Below are positions 63,073 through 64,000 of a stretch of 64,000 nucleotides of DNA, in pieces; position 1 is the first letter of the stretch, and every line of letters starts with the position of its first letter. Origin of the DNA: MED-G20 sp038108155 (GTDB taxonomy: Bacteria > Bacteroidota > Bacteroidia > Flavobacteriales_D > Parvicellaceae). The notes under the pieces are model-generated. The model did not search any database and was not told the DNA's origin. It saw only the letters and a list, made by a program, of their open reading frames with translations. A program made the position numbers and the translations under genes. The stretch covers positions 1 to 64,000 of the forward strand of contig JAYNHP010000003.1 in assembly GCA_038108155.1 (NCBI GenBank). The letters run 5' to 3'.

Positions 63073-63728
63073 TCTTCTAAATTTTGATTCCAAATTCCAT
63101 CTAAATCGTCAGATTCAATTCCTAATTCTTCTTCGATTTCCCACTGTGTTTTCTTTTGGATAAATGTAGCATTTTCCTGCCTAAAATATCTAGACAAAAC
63201 TACCCCTACTATTGCTCCGGAAAGATGGCTTTCATAACTGATTTTCCAATCGTATGGAAATATTCCCCAAATCATGCTTCCGTAAATGAATACCACCAGT
63301 AATGCGACCGTAAGCAATCTTGAATCTTGTCTAAAAACACCACTAAAAAATAAAAAAAATAATTGGCTATAAATAACTCCACTAATACCAATATGAAAAG
63401 AACTTCTACCAAAAAACCAGACACTCGTCCCTGTTATAATCCATGAAAAAAATAAAACTCTCCAAGCAATAGGACGGTAAAAATAAAACATTGCCCAAGT
63501 GAGTATTAAAAATGGTAAAGAATTATTAATTAAATGATTATTGTCAGATGAAGAGTGAACTAAAGGGGCGAATACTATTCCCCATAATCCATCAAGTGTT
63601 CTAGGAAAGACTCCAAGTTTATACAGATTTAAATGAAAATAAATATTTGCGAAATGAACCAACCACAAAAAAAATAAAAAAAACAAAATCCAATAATATT
63701 TTAAAAAGATATTGTAAAAATCTTTCAT
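63069..63728 (-). CDS. Second rhomboid-family intramembrane protease
   Basis: A 219-residue membrane protein with about six helices and a charged C-terminal tail of 35 residues. The catalytic pair is visible: GISG at 114-117 with Ser116 and His168 in YESHLSGAIVG. The loop-1-like HSSSDNNHLINNSLPFLIL region near 58 supplies the upstream His/Asn. It is divergent from the rhomboid at 9.6 kb and has a shorter N-terminus before the first helix. It begins right after the J-domain gene's stop with no gap, so the two are co-expressed. Confidence 0.88.
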   Translation of the reverse strand: MKDFYNIFLKYYWILFFLFFLWLVHFANIYFHLNLYKLGVFPRTLDGLWGIVFAPLVHSSSDNNHLINNSLPFLILTWAMFYFYRPIAWRVLFFSWIITGTSVWFFGRSSFHIGISGVIYSQLFFLFFSGVFRQDSRLLTVALLVVFIYGSMIWGIFPYDWKISYESHLSGAIVGVVLSRYFRQENATFIQKKTQWEIEEELGIESDDLDGIWNQNLED

Positions 63729-64000
63729 CTACTTTATTGACCTCTCTTTTTTAAGATGTTGGTAAGCTTCTTGAATTTTTTGAAATTTCTTTTTAGCTGC
63801 TAATTGCTGTTCTTCTCCTAGTTGGTTAAATTTATCAGGATGGTGTTTTACGGCCATTTTTCGATAAGCTTTTTTAATTTCGTCATTACTAGCTGATTCG
63901 TCTATACCCAAAATTTTGTAAGAACTAGAAACATCTTTATAGAATAAAGATTTTATTTGTTCGAATTCTATTTTTGAAATTCTAAAATAAGAAGCAATTT
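63729..64000 (-). CDS. TerB/J-domain co-chaperone (DjlA-like), 5' end outside window
   Basis: The frame is open to the right edge. The visible C-terminal part (about 89 residues) holds the end of a TerB-like helical domain (ISKIEFEQIKSLFYKD), the link SSSYKILGID, and then a full J-domain. That J-domain carries AYRKMAVKHHPDKFNQ with the HPD motif that stimulates DnaK ATPase, and it ends in IQEAYQHLKKER. The arrangement TerB followed by a terminal J-domain is that of DjlA-type proteins. An internal TTG near 63911 that could be mistaken for a start would cut the J-domain's first helix. The rhomboid gene follows without a gap. Confidence 0.9.
   Translation of the reverse strand, partial: IASYFRISKIEFEQIKSLFYKDVSSSYKILGIDESASNDEIKKAYRKMAVKHHPDKFNQLGEEQQLAAKKKFQKIQEAYQHLKKERSIK

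Noticed and set aside
63729..63911. A 60-residue stand-alone J-domain protein starting at 63911
   Set aside because: The frame is open upstream to the window edge with TerB-like sequence, and the supposed start is an internal TTG that would remove part of the J-domain.
1..64000. tRNA, rRNA, CRISPR, insertion sequences or prophage
   Set aside because: No gap is large enough or shows cloverleaf, spaced repeats or transposase-like frames; all gaps are under about 200 bases and AT-rich.

Overview
The window is AT-rich chromosomal DNA from a member of the Bacteroidota, most likely a marine or freshwater Flavobacteriales-type bacterium. The evidence is the gliding/type IX secretion genes (gldF, gldG, porQ), secreted proteins with type A and type B C-terminal sorting domains, the surE-membrane protein-lpxB block, split transketolase subunits, MenA for menaquinone, B12-dependent methylmalonyl-CoA mutase, a TerB-J-domain protein, and exact TAnnTTTG promoter -7 boxes. 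Nothing points to a plasmid, phage or island: I see no transposase, integrase, CRISPR array, tRNA or rRNA gene, and no gene-free stretch longer than about 200 bases.

Layout. 0-8.2 kb: lpxB (broken by an in-frame stop), a small membrane protein, surE, a DUF4139 secreted protein, a phosphohexomutase, the potassium system trkA-trkH, and miaE. 8.2-14.5 kb: yqgE, then a six-gene minus-strand operon (STAS protein, T9SS cargo, RNase Z, MnmD, rhomboid, class IV aminotransferase), then pyrR-pyrB. 14.6-24.2 kb: glycerol kinase and facilitator; then a minus-strand series with valyl-tRNA synthetase, a glycosyltransferase, EttA, cyclophilin and an alpha/beta hydrolase; then a PabA/TrpG amidotransferase. 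24.3-34.9 kb: a lipid A-type acyltransferase, ssb, two glycosyltransferases, gldF-gldG-DUF4340 lipoprotein, dnaN, ornithine aminotransferase and a TtcA-like tRNA thiolase. 34.9-40 kb: porQ, ychF, and a large type B T9SS protein with a small partner. 40-46 kb: two transketolase halves separated by a secreted vWA protein, an ECF sigma-factor module, and menA. 45.9-50.3 kb: mltG, a LysM/periplasmic-binding protein and guaA. 50.3-55 kb: miaA and the methylmalonyl-CoA mutase operon with a small unknown third gene. 55-64 kb: a single-pass membrane protein, a DUF2797 protein that has lost most zinc-ribbon cysteines, a TPR protein, gyrA, clpC, a second rhomboid and a TerB-J-domain gene running off the edge.

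Themes. The genes serve envelope building and secretion (LPS acylation, glycosyltransferases, peptidoglycan cleavage, T9SS and gliding), tRNA modification (miaA, miaE, mnmD, a ttcA-like gene), and central metabolism. The DNA is compact: genes within operons overlap by 1-13 bases, and most convergent gene pairs touch or overlap at their 3' ends, with only one clear intrinsic terminator in the window. Many transcription units carry an exact TAnnTTTG box 3-17 bases before the start codon, which implies leaderless or nearly leaderless mRNAs.

No single spectacular new system is obvious. The observations best worth a second look are the nonsense codon in lpxB, the start-hugging promoters, the vWA gene lodged between the transketolase halves, the cysteine-depleted DUF2797 protein, the unknown gene translationally coupled to mutB, and the four-gene ECF sigma module.
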